From: Streptomyces dengpaensis
GTDB taxonomy: Bacteria > Actinomycetota > Actinomycetes > Streptomycetales > Streptomycetaceae
DNA: 64,000 nucleotides
Assembly: GCF_002946835.1 (NCBI RefSeq)
Contig: NZ_CP026652.1
Span: 6,324,001-6,388,000 of the forward strand
Direction of reading: 5' to 3'
Shown here: positions 7,765-15,720 of the stretch, one piece after another
How positions within the stretch are numbered: position 1 is the stretch's first letter
How the letters are laid out: every line of letters starts with the position of its first letter
Position numbers and translations under genes: made by a program
Notes under the pieces: model-generated
What the model was told of the DNA's origin: nothing
What the model saw: the letters and a program-made list of their open reading frames with translations, nothing else
Databases searched by the model: none

Positions 7765-8332
7765 CCCAGATCGGGAACCAGCGGCCGAGGTCCTGCTCGA
7801 TCCGCAGATCGTCGGCGAGTGCGGCCTTGATCTGCAGCTCCAGCGCGTTGTCGCGCCGCCGGCCCGCACCGGCCAGCGGCGCGAAGGGATAGAAGTTCCC
7901 GCGCTTGTAGAGATAGACGAGCCCGAGCCGCCGCTGCCCGGAATCCTGGAATCCCACGACGGAGCAGAGCAGCTGCGGGCCGAAGCCGCCCGCCTCCAGC
8001 GCGCTGTTGACCGCGTGCAGATCGCTCACCAGGGCGGGCAGGTCATCGGGTGCCCTTCGGGAGACCAGCCACGCGTACCCGTACTCGTCACGGGTGACCT
8101 CCACCGGCGGCCCCGTGCGCTCCGCGTCCGCGTCGAGCAGCTGCCGCACCTCCCCGTGCGCCTCCGCGAAGGCCGCGCCCTCGACGCTCGCGCAGCACAC
8201 CGCACCCGTCCCGGTCGGCGTGAACCCGGCGGCCGCCTGGAGGGTCAGGGCCGCCGACGGCAGCCCGAAGAGCCGGTCGAGATCGGGCGCGACGGCTTTG
8301 GTACGGCCAAGCAGGATGTCCAGGAACCCCAT
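7748..8332 (-). CDS. pspAB: PspA-associated protein PspAB
   Basis: The 194-residue protein begins MGFLDILLGRTKAVAPDLDRLFGLPSAALTL, continues with DEYGYAWLVSRR, and ends LRIEQDLGRWFPIWGAPGL. This is the actinobacterial PspAB family, usually found with PspA/PspAA or HtpX and linked to envelope stress. The gene starts 2 bases after the htpX stop, so htpX-pspAB is an operon. The pspA-pspAA pair is 35 kb away. The last codons lie in the first unit of a tandem repeat array. How PspAB acts is not known. Confidence 0.85.
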   Translation of the reverse strand: MGFLDILLGRTKAVAPDLDRLFGLPSAALTLQAAAGFTPTGTGAVCCASVEGAAFAEAHGEVRQLLDADAERTGPPVEVTRDEYGYAWLVSRRAPDDLPALVSDLHAVNSALEAGGFGPQLLCSVVGFQDSGQRRLGLVYLYKRGNFYPFAPLAGAGRRRDNALELQIKAALADDLRIEQDLGRWFPIWGAPGL

Positions 8333-8334
8333 GC

Positions 8335-9255
8335 TCAGACGGCCTTCCCGGGCGTCGCGGGCTCGCCCAACTCGGCGGATATCCGGGCCAGTTGTTCAAG
8401 CCGCTGCTCCAGGCTCGGGTGGGTGGAGAACAGCTTGGAGATGCCCGGCTCGGAGCCGAAGGCGGGCGTGAAGTAGAAGGCGTTGAACGCCTGCGCCGTC
8501 CGGAGATCCTTCGTCGGGATCCTGGCGATGTCCCCGGTGACCTTGGTCAGCGCGGACGCCAGCGCCGAGGGCCGTCCGGTGAGCAGTGCCGCGGCACGGT
8601 CGGCGGCCAGCTCGCGATACCGGGACAGGGCCCGGATGAGCAGGAAGCTGATCGCATAGACGGCCGCGGAGACCGTCATGACGGCCATGAACACGAGGGC
8701 CGTGTTCTGATCCCTCCGCCCCCCGCCGAGGAGCTGCGAGTAGAAGGCGAACCGCACGATCAGCCCCGCGAGCACCCCGAGGAACGACGCCACGGTGATC
8801 ACGGCGACATCTTTGTGCGCCACATGCGACAGCTCGTGCGCGAGCACGCCTTCGAGCTCATGGGGCTCCAGGCGCCGCAGCAGCCCGGTGGTCACACACA
8901 GCACGGCATGATCGGCGTTCCGTCCCGTGGCGAACGCGTTGGGCATGTCCAGGTCGGAGACGGCGACGAGCGGCTTGGGCATGTCGGCCACGGCACACAG
9001 CCGGTCCACGACCCCGTGCAGCCGCGGAGACTCCTCCCGCTCCACGATCCGCCCGTGCATGGCGAACAGCGCGATCCGGTCCGAGAACCAGTACTGCGCG
9101 CCGAGCAGCCCCGCCGCGATCACGACGACCAGCACCCAGGACTTCAGCAGCACGATCAACGCGGCGACGAAGGCCACGTACAGCAATCCGAGCAGAAACA
9201 ACGTGACCGTCATCCGCACGGTCAGCCGTCGATCGCTCTGGAACCGGCTCTGCAT
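8335..9255 (-). CDS. htpX: membrane zinc metalloprotease HtpX
   Basis: The 306-residue M48-family protease has two N-terminal membrane helices (about 14-55). The zinc motif HELSH follows within LEGVLAHELSHVAHKD (about 130-145), then a second pair of helices and the downstream glutamate in SRYRELAADRAAALLTGRP. It degrades damaged membrane proteins from the cytoplasmic side. I chose ATG 9255, with GAGG 8 bases upstream; ATG 9261 and GTG 9264 are also in frame. It is the first gene of a two-gene operon with pspAB, consistent with an envelope-stress role. A 454-base divergent region lies upstream. Confidence 0.95.
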   Translation of the reverse strand: MQSRFQSDRRLTVRMTVTLFLLGLLYVAFVAALIVLLKSWVLVVVIAAGLLGAQYWFSDRIALFAMHGRIVEREESPRLHGVVDRLCAVADMPKPLVAVSDLDMPNAFATGRNADHAVLCVTTGLLRRLEPHELEGVLAHELSHVAHKDVAVITVASFLGVLAGLIVRFAFYSQLLGGGRRDQNTALVFMAVMTVSAAVYAISFLLIRALSRYRELAADRAAALLTGRPSALASALTKVTGDIARIPTKDLRTAQAFNAFYFTPAFGSEPGISKLFSTHPSLEQRLEQLARISAELGEPATPGKAV

Positions 9256-9407
9256 CTGCATCACCTCGCACCTAGGCAGTCATCCCGCCCTATCAAGGCA
9301 CTCGTCCCGCTGTCCAGTGTGCACCTGCGGATGCCCATGAAGCGGTCCCGGCCAGCCCTGGGACAGGCAAAGGCCACCTGCTCTTTTCGCCCGAGATGCT
9401 GAGTGGT

Positions 9408-9490
9408 CGATGGGCGACTAGCCTTTTAGTCGTCGAAGGGCGACCAGCCTTTATCGATGGGCGATCAGCCTTGCGTGGCGATCAGCCCTA
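9408..9490. repeat. degenerate short direct repeats in the htpX / 9710 divergent region
   Basis: Four imperfect copies of a GATGGGCGAYYAGCCTTT-like unit start near 9408, 9434, 9455 and 9474. The stretch is less GC-rich than its surroundings. It may hold repeated operator half-sites; no regulator is recognised. The rest of 9256-9709 shows nothing definite. Confidence 0.5.
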
Positions 9491-9709
9491 AATGAAGAGA
9501 GCCGCACTGCAGGGGTACGCCCGCTGCCGACGAAATCCCTGTTCACGGGGGACCCACAGCCCGATGTCATGGACGCGTCGTCGGCTTCAACGTGCTCCTC
9601 GTACGCAGGCGACTACCGCGCCCGGCATTTCCGCTGCGGCCCCGCGGCCATCTGCCATCCGTCTCGTGCCTCGAAAGACCGCACGAGGGGGTGGAGGGAG
9701 GATTAATCC

Positions 9710-9997
9710 ATGAAGGCACAACGCGCGAGGCGTCTCATCGCGATGTCCGCCGTCGGCGTTCTGATGGCCGGCGGCGCCGCGATCGGCGCAGCAGGTACGG
9801 CCTCGGCAGCCGCCCCGACCCAGGTTCCCACCCATGGCTGTGACTACGGCCGTGGCGGGTTCGGCAACAACTGCTACGGCTTCGGCGGCTATGGCTATGG
9901 CTATGGCGGCTATGGCGGCTACGGCGGCTACGGCTACTACCCGTACGGCTACGACAACTTCAACCGCAATGGCGTCGTAGTCGTTGTGGTGCCCTGA
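9710..9997 (+). CDS. secreted Gly/Tyr-rich peptide
   Basis: The 95-residue product has a clear signal peptide (MKAQRARRLIAMSAVGVLMAG to TASAAAP, cleavage near 34). The mature part is about 60 residues. It has two cysteines (HGCDYG, NNCYGF), then GFGGYGYGYGGYGGYGGYGY, and ends NRNGVVVVVVP. The Gly-Tyr block resembles structural or aggregation-prone secreted peptides; the six-valine tail is unusual. GGAGGGAGG precedes ATG 9710. It is monocistronic and ends at a strong bidirectional hairpin shared with glnA. Possible roles are aerial-surface or wall-associated matrix; nothing in the context proves this. Confidence 0.8.
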   Translation: MKAQRARRLIAMSAVGVLMAGGAAIGAAGTASAAAPTQVPTHGCDYGRGGFGNNCYGFGGYGYGYGGYGGYGGYGYYPYGYDNFNRNGVVVVVVP

Positions 9998-10007
9998 CGC
10001 AGCACGG

Positions 10008-10048
10008 CGGAGGGCCGCCACCTGAAGTGTTCAGGTGGCGGCCCTCCG
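10008..10048. terminator. bidirectional terminator between 9710 gene and glnA
   Basis: A 17-bp near-perfect stem (CGGAGGGCCGCCACCTG with its complement) encloses a short loop. It lies 11 bases after one stop codon and 40 bases after the converging glnA stop. Confidence 0.9.
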
Positions 10049-10087
10049 CGTAGTGCCTGACGGCCCCGGATTCCGCGGACGTCGTCT

Positions 10088-11497
10088 TTAGACGTCGTAG
10101 TACAGCTCGAACTCGTGCGGGTGCGGGCGCAGCTGGAGCGGGGCGATCTCGTTGGTGCGCTTGTAGTCGATCCAGGTCTCGATCAGGTCGGACGTGAAGA
10201 CGTCGCCCTGGAGCAGGAACTCGTGGTCGGCCTCGAGGGAGTCGAGGACGGCCGGGAGCGACGTCGGGACCTGGGCGACGCCCGCGTGCTCCTCGGGGGC
10301 CAGCTCGTAGAGGTCCTTGTCGATCGGCTCGGCCGGCTCGACCTTGTTCTTGATGCCGTCGAGGCCCGCGAGCAGCAGCGCCGAGAAGGCCAGGTACGGG
10401 TTGCCGGAGGAGTCGGGCGCACGGAACTCGACGCGCTTGGCCTTCGGGTTCGAGCCGGTGATCGGGATACGCATGGCCGCGGAGCGGTTGCGCTGCGAGT
10501 ACACCAGGTTGATCGGAGCCTCGAAGCCGGGGACCAGACGGTGGTACGAGTTCACCGTCGGGTTGGTGAAGGCCAGCAGCGACGGGGCGTGCTTGAGGAT
10601 GCCGCCGATGTAGTAGCGGGCGGTGTCCGAGAGGCCCGCGTAGCCCGCCTCGTCGTAGAACAGCGGGTCGCCGCCCGTCCACAGCGACTGGTGGACGTGC
10701 ATGCCCGAGCCGTTGTCGCCGAAGATCGGCTTCGGCATGAAGGTCGCGGTCTTGCCGTTGCGCCAGGCGACGTTCTTCACGATGTACTTGAAGAGCATCA
10801 GGTCGTCGGCCGCGGCGAGCAGCGTGTTGAACCTGTAGTTGATCTCGGCCTGGCCGGCGGTGCCCACCTCGTGGTGCTGGCGCTCGACCTGGAGGCCGGA
10901 GTTGGCCAGCTCCAGGGAGATCTCGGCACGCAGGTCGGCGAAGTGGTCGACCGGCGGGGTCGGGAAGTAGCCGCCCTTGTAGCGGACCTTGTAACCGCGG
11001 TTGTCCTCGATGGCACCGGTGTTCCAGGCGCCGGCCTCGGAGTCGATGTGGTAGAAGGCCTCGTTCGACTTGGTGTCGAAGCGCACGCTGTCGAACACGT
11101 AGAACTCGGCCTCGGGGCCGAAGTACGCGGTGTCGGCGATACCGGTCGACGCGAGGTAGGCCTCGGCCTTCTTCGCCACGTTGCGCGGGTCACGGGAGTA
11201 CTGCTCGCCCGTGATCGGGTCGTGGATGAAGAAGTTGATGTTGACCGTCTTGTCGCGGCGGAAGGGGTCGACGCGCGCGGTGGACAGGTCGGCGCGGAGC
11301 GCCATGTCGGACTCGTGGATGGCCTGGAAGCCGCGGATCGAGGAGCCGTCGAACGCGAGCTCCTCGGCCGGGTCGAAGGCCTCCGCCGGTACCGTGAAGT
11401 GCTGCATAACACCCGGCAGGTCGCAGAAGCGGACGTCGATGAACTTGACGTCCTCATCCGCGATGAACTTCTTGGCCTCGTCGGCGTTCTGGAACAT
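10088..11497 (-). CDS. glnA: glutamine synthetase I, adenylylated type
   Basis: The 469-residue length and motifs are those of the dodecameric GSI-beta enzyme: [41 protein letters not shown], and the adenylylation loop [11 protein letters not shown] with its tyrosine. It assimilates ammonium in the cytoplasm. GTAGGAGGAG lies 4 bases before ATG 11497. The modifying enzyme (glnE) is not in the window. Expression is likely controlled by GlnR through the box at 11596-11634. It is a single-gene unit. Confidence 0.98.
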   Translation of the reverse strand: MFQNADEAKKFIADEDVKFIDVRFCDLPGVMQHFTVPAEAFDPAEELAFDGSSIRGFQAIHESDMALRADLSTARVDPFRRDKTVNINFFIHDPITGEQYSRDPRNVAKKAEAYLASTGIADTAYFGPEAEFYVFDSVRFDTKSNEAFYHIDSEAGAWNTGAIEDNRGYKVRYKGGYFPTPPVDHFADLRAEISLELANSGLQVERQHHEVGTAGQAEINYRFNTLLAAADDLMLFKYIVKNVAWRNGKTATFMPKPIFGDNGSGMHVHQSLWTGGDPLFYDEAGYAGLSDTARYYIGGILKHAPSLLAFTNPTVNSYHRLVPGFEAPINLVYSQRNRSAAMRIPITGSNPKAKRVEFRAPDSSGNPYLAFSALLLAGLDGIKNKVEPAEPIDKDLYELAPEEHAGVAQVPTSLPAVLDSLEADHEFLLQGDVFTSDLIETWIDYKRTNEIAPLQLRPHPHEFELYYDV

Positions 11498-11595
11498 CCA
11501 GCTCCTCCTACTCCCGCCCACAGTGGACCGGGGTGGTAGTTCGGTTGTGCGGCCAGTGCGGTGGCACACGCTGAGGCCGACACTAGGGACGGGTG

Positions 11596-11634
11596 ATTTC
11601 TCCAGCGTGACCCATTTGTTTCACCCAAGTTAAC
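11596..11634 (-). promoter_or_regulatory. GlnR box of glnA
   Basis: On the minus strand the sequence is TTAAC-n6-GAAAC-n6-GTCAC-n6-GAAAT, a near-ideal four-half-site GlnR binding region about 100 bases upstream of the start. It matches the consensus better than the glnII box does. Confidence 0.85.
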
Positions 11635-11684
11635 CGACCCCCGCCTGCCGGGCCCCTCCTGTCCGTATGCCAAAACGGGAGCAG

Positions 11685-11690
11685 TACCGT
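11685..11690 (+). promoter_or_regulatory. -10 hexamer TACCGT, leaderless start at 11697
   Basis: The hexamer is 6 bases upstream of GTG 11697 and no ribosome binding site is visible. Confidence 0.55.
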
Positions 11691-11696
11691 GGACGG

Positions 11697-12164
11697 GTGG
11701 ACAACAGGCAAGCAATCGGATCGTGGCTCTCCGGCCCCCGCGCGGCCGCGGAGGAAGCCGGTGTCGACTTCGGATACCGGGGCGAACAGCTCGGTCTGCC
11801 GGAAGAGGGGCCGGGCTCGATCGCCCGCCCGGGACGGCGGCTGGGTGCCCTGGCCGTCGACTGGGGCCTGTGCCTCTTGATCGCATACGGCCTGATCGCG
11901 GACAGCTACTACCGGGCGGCCCAGGTCTGGGCACCGCTCATCCTCTTCGTGCTGATCGTCCTCACGGTGGGCACGATCGGCTCCACCCCCGGCAAGCGGC
12001 TCTTCGGACTGCGGGTGGTCGGCCTGGACACAGGCCGCGTCCATCCGCTGCGCGTTCTGCTCCGCACGGTCCTGCTGTTCCTCGCCCTCCCGGCCCTCAT
12101 CTGGGACCGCGACGGCCGGGGCATGCACGACCGCCTCGCACGCACCGTGGAAGTGCGGATCTAG
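11697..12164 (+). CDS. RDD-family membrane protein
   Basis: The 155-residue protein starts VDNRQAIGSWLSGPRAAAEE and has the RDD signature ARPGRRLGALAVDWGLCL (about 44-61). Three predicted membrane helices follow, with GSTPGKRLFGLRVV between helices and RDGRGMHDRLARTVEV at the end. RDD proteins are small membrane proteins, some linked to ion or proton antiport, but the function here is unknown. GTG 11697 is preferred over ATG 11667 because a -10 motif sits exactly where leaderless transcription would begin. It diverges from glnA. Confidence 0.85.
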   Translation: MDNRQAIGSWLSGPRAAAEEAGVDFGYRGEQLGLPEEGPGSIARPGRRLGALAVDWGLCLLIAYGLIADSYYRAAQVWAPLILFVLIVLTVGTIGSTPGKRLFGLRVVGLDTGRVHPLRVLLRTVLLFLALPALIWDRDGRGMHDRLARTVEVRI

Positions 12165-12207
12165 CCGGGGAAGTACGGATCCAGGTCCTGTCGCCGTCCT
12201 GTCGCCT

Positions 12208-12257
12208 CGTACGACGATGGGGGCGCCGGAAATCTCCGGCGCCCCCATCGTCGTACG
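12208..12257. terminator. long bidirectional hairpin between convergent genes
   Basis: A 23-bp perfect stem with a 4-base loop (AATC) separates the RDD gene from the converging DUF4191 gene. It is one of the longest perfect stems in the window. Confidence 0.9.
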
Positions 12258-12273
12258 ACTCGTAGGAGGGGTG

Positions 12274-12975
12274 TCAGCGGGTCTTCGGCCCGCCGCGCGG
12301 CATCCGCATGCCCTTGGGCATCGGACCCTTCGGGAGCGGCATGTTGCTCATCAGGTCGCCCATCGCGCGCAGCCGGTCGTTGGTCGTGGTGACCTGCGGG
12401 CCGGACAGGACGCGCGGGAGCTTCAGCATCGTCGTGCGGAGCTTCTTGAGCTCCACCTGGTCCTCGCCGGTGCCCACGAGGATGTCGTGCACCGGGACGT
12501 CCGAGACGATCCGCGCCATCTTCTTCTTCTCGGCGGCCAGCAGGCTCTTCACCCGGTTCGGGTTGCCCTCGGCGACCAGCACGATGCCGGCTTTGCCGAC
12601 CGCGCGGTGCACCACGTCCTGGCTGCGGTTCATCGCCACCGCCGGGGTCGTGGTCCAGCCTCGGCCGATGTTGTCGAGAACGGCCGCGGCGGCGCCCGGC
12701 TGTCCCTCCATCTGCCCGAAGGCCGCGCGCTCGGCCCTGCGCCCGAAGACGATCGCCGTCGCGAGGAAGGCGAGCAGAAGCCCGAGAATGCCGGCATAGA
12801 CCGGGTGGCCGATCAAGAAGCCGATCGCGAGGAAGACACCGAGGGTGACGATTCCGACAGCCGCGAGTACAAGACCGATCTTGGGGTCGGCCTTGCGGGT
12901 CATCTTGTAAGTCAGGGCGATCTGCTTGAGTCGCCCGGGTTCAGCAGCGTCCGCTGCGGTTTCCTTCCTCGCCAT
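12274..12975 (-). CDS. DUF4191 membrane protein
   Basis: The 233-residue protein has a charged N-terminus with LKQIALTYKMTRKADPKIGL, two adjacent membrane helices (about 34-76), and a cytoplasmic domain containing GRRAERAAFGQMEGQPGAAAAVL and NPNRVKSLLAAEKKKMARIV. It ends in a Pro/Gly/Met-rich basic tail. This is the actinobacterial DUF4191 family, function unknown, commonly found beside lipA as here. The gene ends close to a bidirectional terminator. Confidence 0.88.
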   Translation of the reverse strand: MARKETAADAAEPGRLKQIALTYKMTRKADPKIGLVLAAVGIVTLGVFLAIGFLIGHPVYAGILGLLLAFLATAIVFGRRAERAAFGQMEGQPGAAAAVLDNIGRGWTTTPAVAMNRSQDVVHRAVGKAGIVLVAEGNPNRVKSLLAAEKKKMARIVSDVPVHDILVGTGEDQVELKKLRTTMLKLPRVLSGPQVTTTNDRLRAMGDLMSNMPLPKGPMPKGMRMPRGGPKTR

Positions 12976-13056
12976 GCCACGAAGTCTACGTGGCCCGGGA
13001 GGCGTCGACGACGGCAGTACCGGGGGAGCGGGGCCGCGGTGCTGGGGGAGGGGTCG

Positions 13057-13254
13057 TTACGGACGTGTCGCGACGGATTCCAGCACGCGCTGCGCCTCGA
13101 CCCGGTCCTTGGCACGGCGGCGGTCCTCCAGGACGGAGGTCCAGGCATTGCGGCGGGCCGTGCGCTGACCGCCGCTCATGAGGAGCGACTCGACGGCACG
13201 GAGTGCATCGGTGAACGACGGGATAGCGGTGGCGCGTACCGGCGCGGCCTGCAT
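13057..13254 (-). CDS. small conserved protein
   Basis: The 65-residue product (MQAAPVRATAIPSFTDALRA...) is helical and basic in its second half (RTARRNAWTSVLEDRRRAKDR). It has no membrane segment. A GGGGGG stretch and GACCTCC precede ATG 13254, giving a moderate ribosome binding site. It sits between lipA and the DUF4191 gene on the same strand. I know of no function. Confidence 0.65.
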   Translation of the reverse strand: MQAAPVRATAIPSFTDALRAVESLLMSGGQRTARRNAWTSVLEDRRRAKDRVEAQRVLESVATRP

Positions 13255-13323
13255 GATGGAGGTCCCCCCTAGGGTTCGGCGGCTCGGGCTGGGGTGGTAC
13301 GGGGCGTGAGACGAGTGTCACTG

Positions 13324-13364
13324 ATTGGTGTTACCAGGGCGTGACCGACCGGTCAAACACCAAT
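13324..13364. promoter_or_regulatory. inverted repeat upstream of the 65-residue gene
   Basis: ATTGGTGTT and AACACCAAT (9 bp, perfect) flank a core with a second short repeat, TGACC-n4-GGTCA. The location, 70-110 bases before the start codon, suits an operator. Apart from this site and the lipA-side hairpin, 13255-13625 shows nothing. Confidence 0.4.
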
Positions 13365-13487
13365 GAAACCTTGATGTGACGGGTGCCGACCCTGACGCCG
13401 CCCTGACACCGTTCCCATCTGCGAGGACGGTCGCCACCGCATCGAACGGGCCGCTGCGGAGAGGGAGTTGCTTGTGTGCCGATTCAC

Positions 13488-13522
13488 ACCCGGGCGGTGG
13501 CACTGAGTGCCACCGCCCGGGT
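13488..13522 (-). terminator. terminator hairpin downstream of lipA
   Basis: A 16-bp perfect stem (ACCCGGGCGGTGGCAC and complement) with a 3-base loop lies about 100 bases beyond the lipA stop. Confidence 0.75.
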
Positions 13523-13625
13523 TGTACGGCGTGTCGGACCGCGTTCGGCCGTACGGGCCGGACGCCGCCGTACGCCGTTGTGCGCGCCGTCTCGCGTCGC
13601 TTTCCGCGTTGTCCCGCCTGTTGCC

Positions 13626-14591
13626 TCAGACCGCCTGCGAGGCGACGTACGCGCCTCGCTTCTCGACGGCCATCTGGTACAGGCGGCCGGCGCGGTACGA
13701 GGAGCGGACCAGCGGGCCGGACATGACGCCGGAGAAGCCGATCTCCTCGGCCTCCTCCTTCAGCTCCACGAACTCCTGCGGCTTGACCCAGCGCTCCACG
13801 GGGTGGTGGCGCACGGAGGGGCGCAGGTACTGGGTGATCGTGATGAGCTCGCAGCCCGCCTCGTGCAGCTGCTGGAGCGCCTCGCTGACCTCTTCGCGGG
13901 TCTCGCCCATGCCGAGGATCAGGTTCGACTTCGTGACCAGACCGTAGTCCCGGGCGTCGGTGATGACCTTGAGCGAGCGCCCGTAGCGGAAGCCGGGGCG
14001 GATGCGCTTGAAGATCCGCGGGACGGTCTCGACGTTGTGCGCGAAGACCTCGGGGCGCGAGGCGAAGACCTCGGCCAGCAGCTCCGGTACGGCGTTGAAG
14101 TCGGGGGCGAGGAGTTCGACCTTGGTGCGGCCGCCCTCGCGGCCGGCGGTCTGCTCGTGGATCTGGCGTACGGTCTCGGCGTACAGCCAGGCGCCGCCGT
14201 CCTCCAGGTCGTCGCGGGCGACGCCGGTGATGGTCGCGTAGTTCAGGTCCATCGTGACGACGGACTCGCCGACGCGGCGCGGTTCGTCACGGTCGAGCGC
14301 CTCGGGCTTGCCGGTGTCGATCTGGCAGAAGTCGCAGCGCCTCGTGCACTGGTCGCCGCCGATGAGGAAGGTCGCCTCGCGGTCTTCCCAGCACTCGTAG
14401 ATGTTGGGACAGCCCGCCTCCTGGCAGACCGTGTGCAGGCCCTCGCTCTTCACGAGGCCCTGCATCTTCGTGTACTCGGGGCCCATTTTCGCCCGGGTCT
14501 TGATCCACTCGGGCTTGCGCTCGATGGGGGTCTGGCTGTTCCGGACCTCCAGGCGCAGCATCTTGCGTCCGTCGGGTGCGACTGCGGACAC
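13626..14591 (-). CDS. lipA: lipoyl synthase
   Basis: LipA inserts two sulfur atoms into protein-bound octanoate, finishing the lipoyl cofactor of 2-oxoacid dehydrogenases and the glycine cleavage system. The 321-residue protein shows the auxiliary cluster cysteines ([12 protein letters not shown], about 47-58) and the radical-SAM motif CTRRCDFC (about 73-80). The family ending [10 protein letters not shown] is also present. GTG 14591 has GGGAG 5 bases upstream and gives the normal N-terminus [12 protein letters not shown]. lipB lies 130 bases upstream on the same strand. The likely acceptor in this window is SucB. Confidence 0.97.
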   Translation of the reverse strand: MSAVAPDGRKMLRLEVRNSQTPIERKPEWIKTRAKMGPEYTKMQGLVKSEGLHTVCQEAGCPNIYECWEDREATFLIGGDQCTRRCDFCQIDTGKPEALDRDEPRRVGESVVTMDLNYATITGVARDDLEDGGAWLYAETVRQIHEQTAGREGGRTKVELLAPDFNAVPELLAEVFASRPEVFAHNVETVPRIFKRIRPGFRYGRSLKVITDARDYGLVTKSNLILGMGETREEVSEALQQLHEAGCELITITQYLRPSVRHHPVERWVKPQEFVELKEEAEEIGFSGVMSGPLVRSSYRAGRLYQMAVEKRGAYVASQAV

Positions 14592-14674
14592 ATCGGCTCC
14601 CTGTAGCTTCGATTCTTCGGCGTCCACCAGGGTACGCCCGTACGGTTCTCGGCCCCCGTGGTGGCCAACCTTCG

Positions 14675-14721
14675 GGAACGGGGGCGCATTCCCGGTGGTG
14701 TTTTTCGCCCCCGCTGCCGCC
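14675..14721. repeat. partial dispersed GC-rich element between lipB and lipA
   Basis: Only the GTTTTTCGCCCCC end of the element family is present, next to the lipB stop codon. It looks like a decayed copy. Confidence 0.4.
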
Positions 14722-15522
14722 CTAAGCCGACGCCCGTTCCACAACGCGCGGCTTCAGCTCCGCGTTCTCCAGCACATCCCGGAGGTGCTTCTCCGCCACC
14801 GGCAGGGCCTCACCGATGGTGACATCGCGCCCCAGCTCGTTCGCGAGAGAGGTGACGCCGGCGTCACGAATCCCGCACGGGATGATCCGGTCGAACCACA
14901 CGTTGTCCGGGTTCACGTTCAGCGCGAAACCATGCATCGTGACGCCCTTCGCGACGCGGATACCGATCGCGGCGATCTTGCGGTCCTCGCGGCGCTGCCC
15001 CGCGTTGGACGGCGCGTACTCCGGCCCGTTGAGCCGGGGGTCGAACTCCTCGTCGTCCCGCAGCCGCGGATCGAAGTCCAGGGAGAGGCCGCCGAGCGAG
15101 GCACGCTGCTCGACCGGGTCCCCGAGCACCCAGACCCCGCTGCGGCCCTCGACCCGGCTGGTCTCCAGACCGAATTCCGTACACGTCCGGATAAGTGCCT
15201 CTTCAAGGCGCCGTACATGTGCTACGACGTCCACCGGCCGAGGCAGCTTCAGGATCGGATAGCCCACCAGCTGGCCGGGACCGTGCCAGGTGATCTTGCC
15301 GCCACGGTCCACGTCGATGACGGGCGTGCCGTCGAGGGGCCGCTCGTCGTCCGCCGTCCGTCGGCCCGCGGTGTAGACCGGCGGATGCTCCAGGAGCAGA
15401 CAGGTGTCGGGGGCCTCGTCCAGGAAGCGGGCGGCGTGCACACGGCGCTGCTCGTCCCACGCCTCCTGGTACTCGACGGCCTCGGCACCGAATCCCATGC
15501 GGACGAACCGCAGCTCACTCAC
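14722..15522 (-). CDS. lipB: lipoyl(octanoyl) transferase
   Basis: LipB moves octanoate from acyl carrier protein to lipoyl domains, upstream of LipA. The 266-residue protein contains [27 protein letters not shown], the catalytic lysine in [13 protein letters not shown], and the catalytic cysteine in [17 protein letters not shown] 15522 is preceded by GGGAGG at 8 bases; an upstream in-frame ATG at 15555 lacks this. It is probably cotranscribed with lipA. Confidence 0.97.
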   Translation of the reverse strand: MSELRFVRMGFGAEAVEYQEAWDEQRRVHAARFLDEAPDTCLLLEHPPVYTAGRRTADDERPLDGTPVIDVDRGGKITWHGPGQLVGYPILKLPRPVDVVAHVRRLEEALIRTCTEFGLETSRVEGRSGVWVLGDPVEQRASLGGLSLDFDPRLRDDEEFDPRLNGPEYAPSNAGQRREDRKIAAIGIRVAKGVTMHGFALNVNPDNVWFDRIIPCGIRDAGVTSLANELGRDVTIGEALPVAEKHLRDVLENAELKPRVVERASA

Positions 15523-15720
15523 GGCAAGCGCCTCCCTCGAACGTGTGTCAGGCATGTCATGCGCTCACGCCACTGTACGTCCGCCCGATTCCCGTCAGCC
15601 GGACGGGCAATCCTCACACGATCGGATGAATGGAGGCCGGAATGTGCGATCGGGTGCTCACTCTCCGCTACATTCGCGCCGTTCATGAGGCCATAAGGGC
15701 TGCTCACAGGCAATCCGGGC

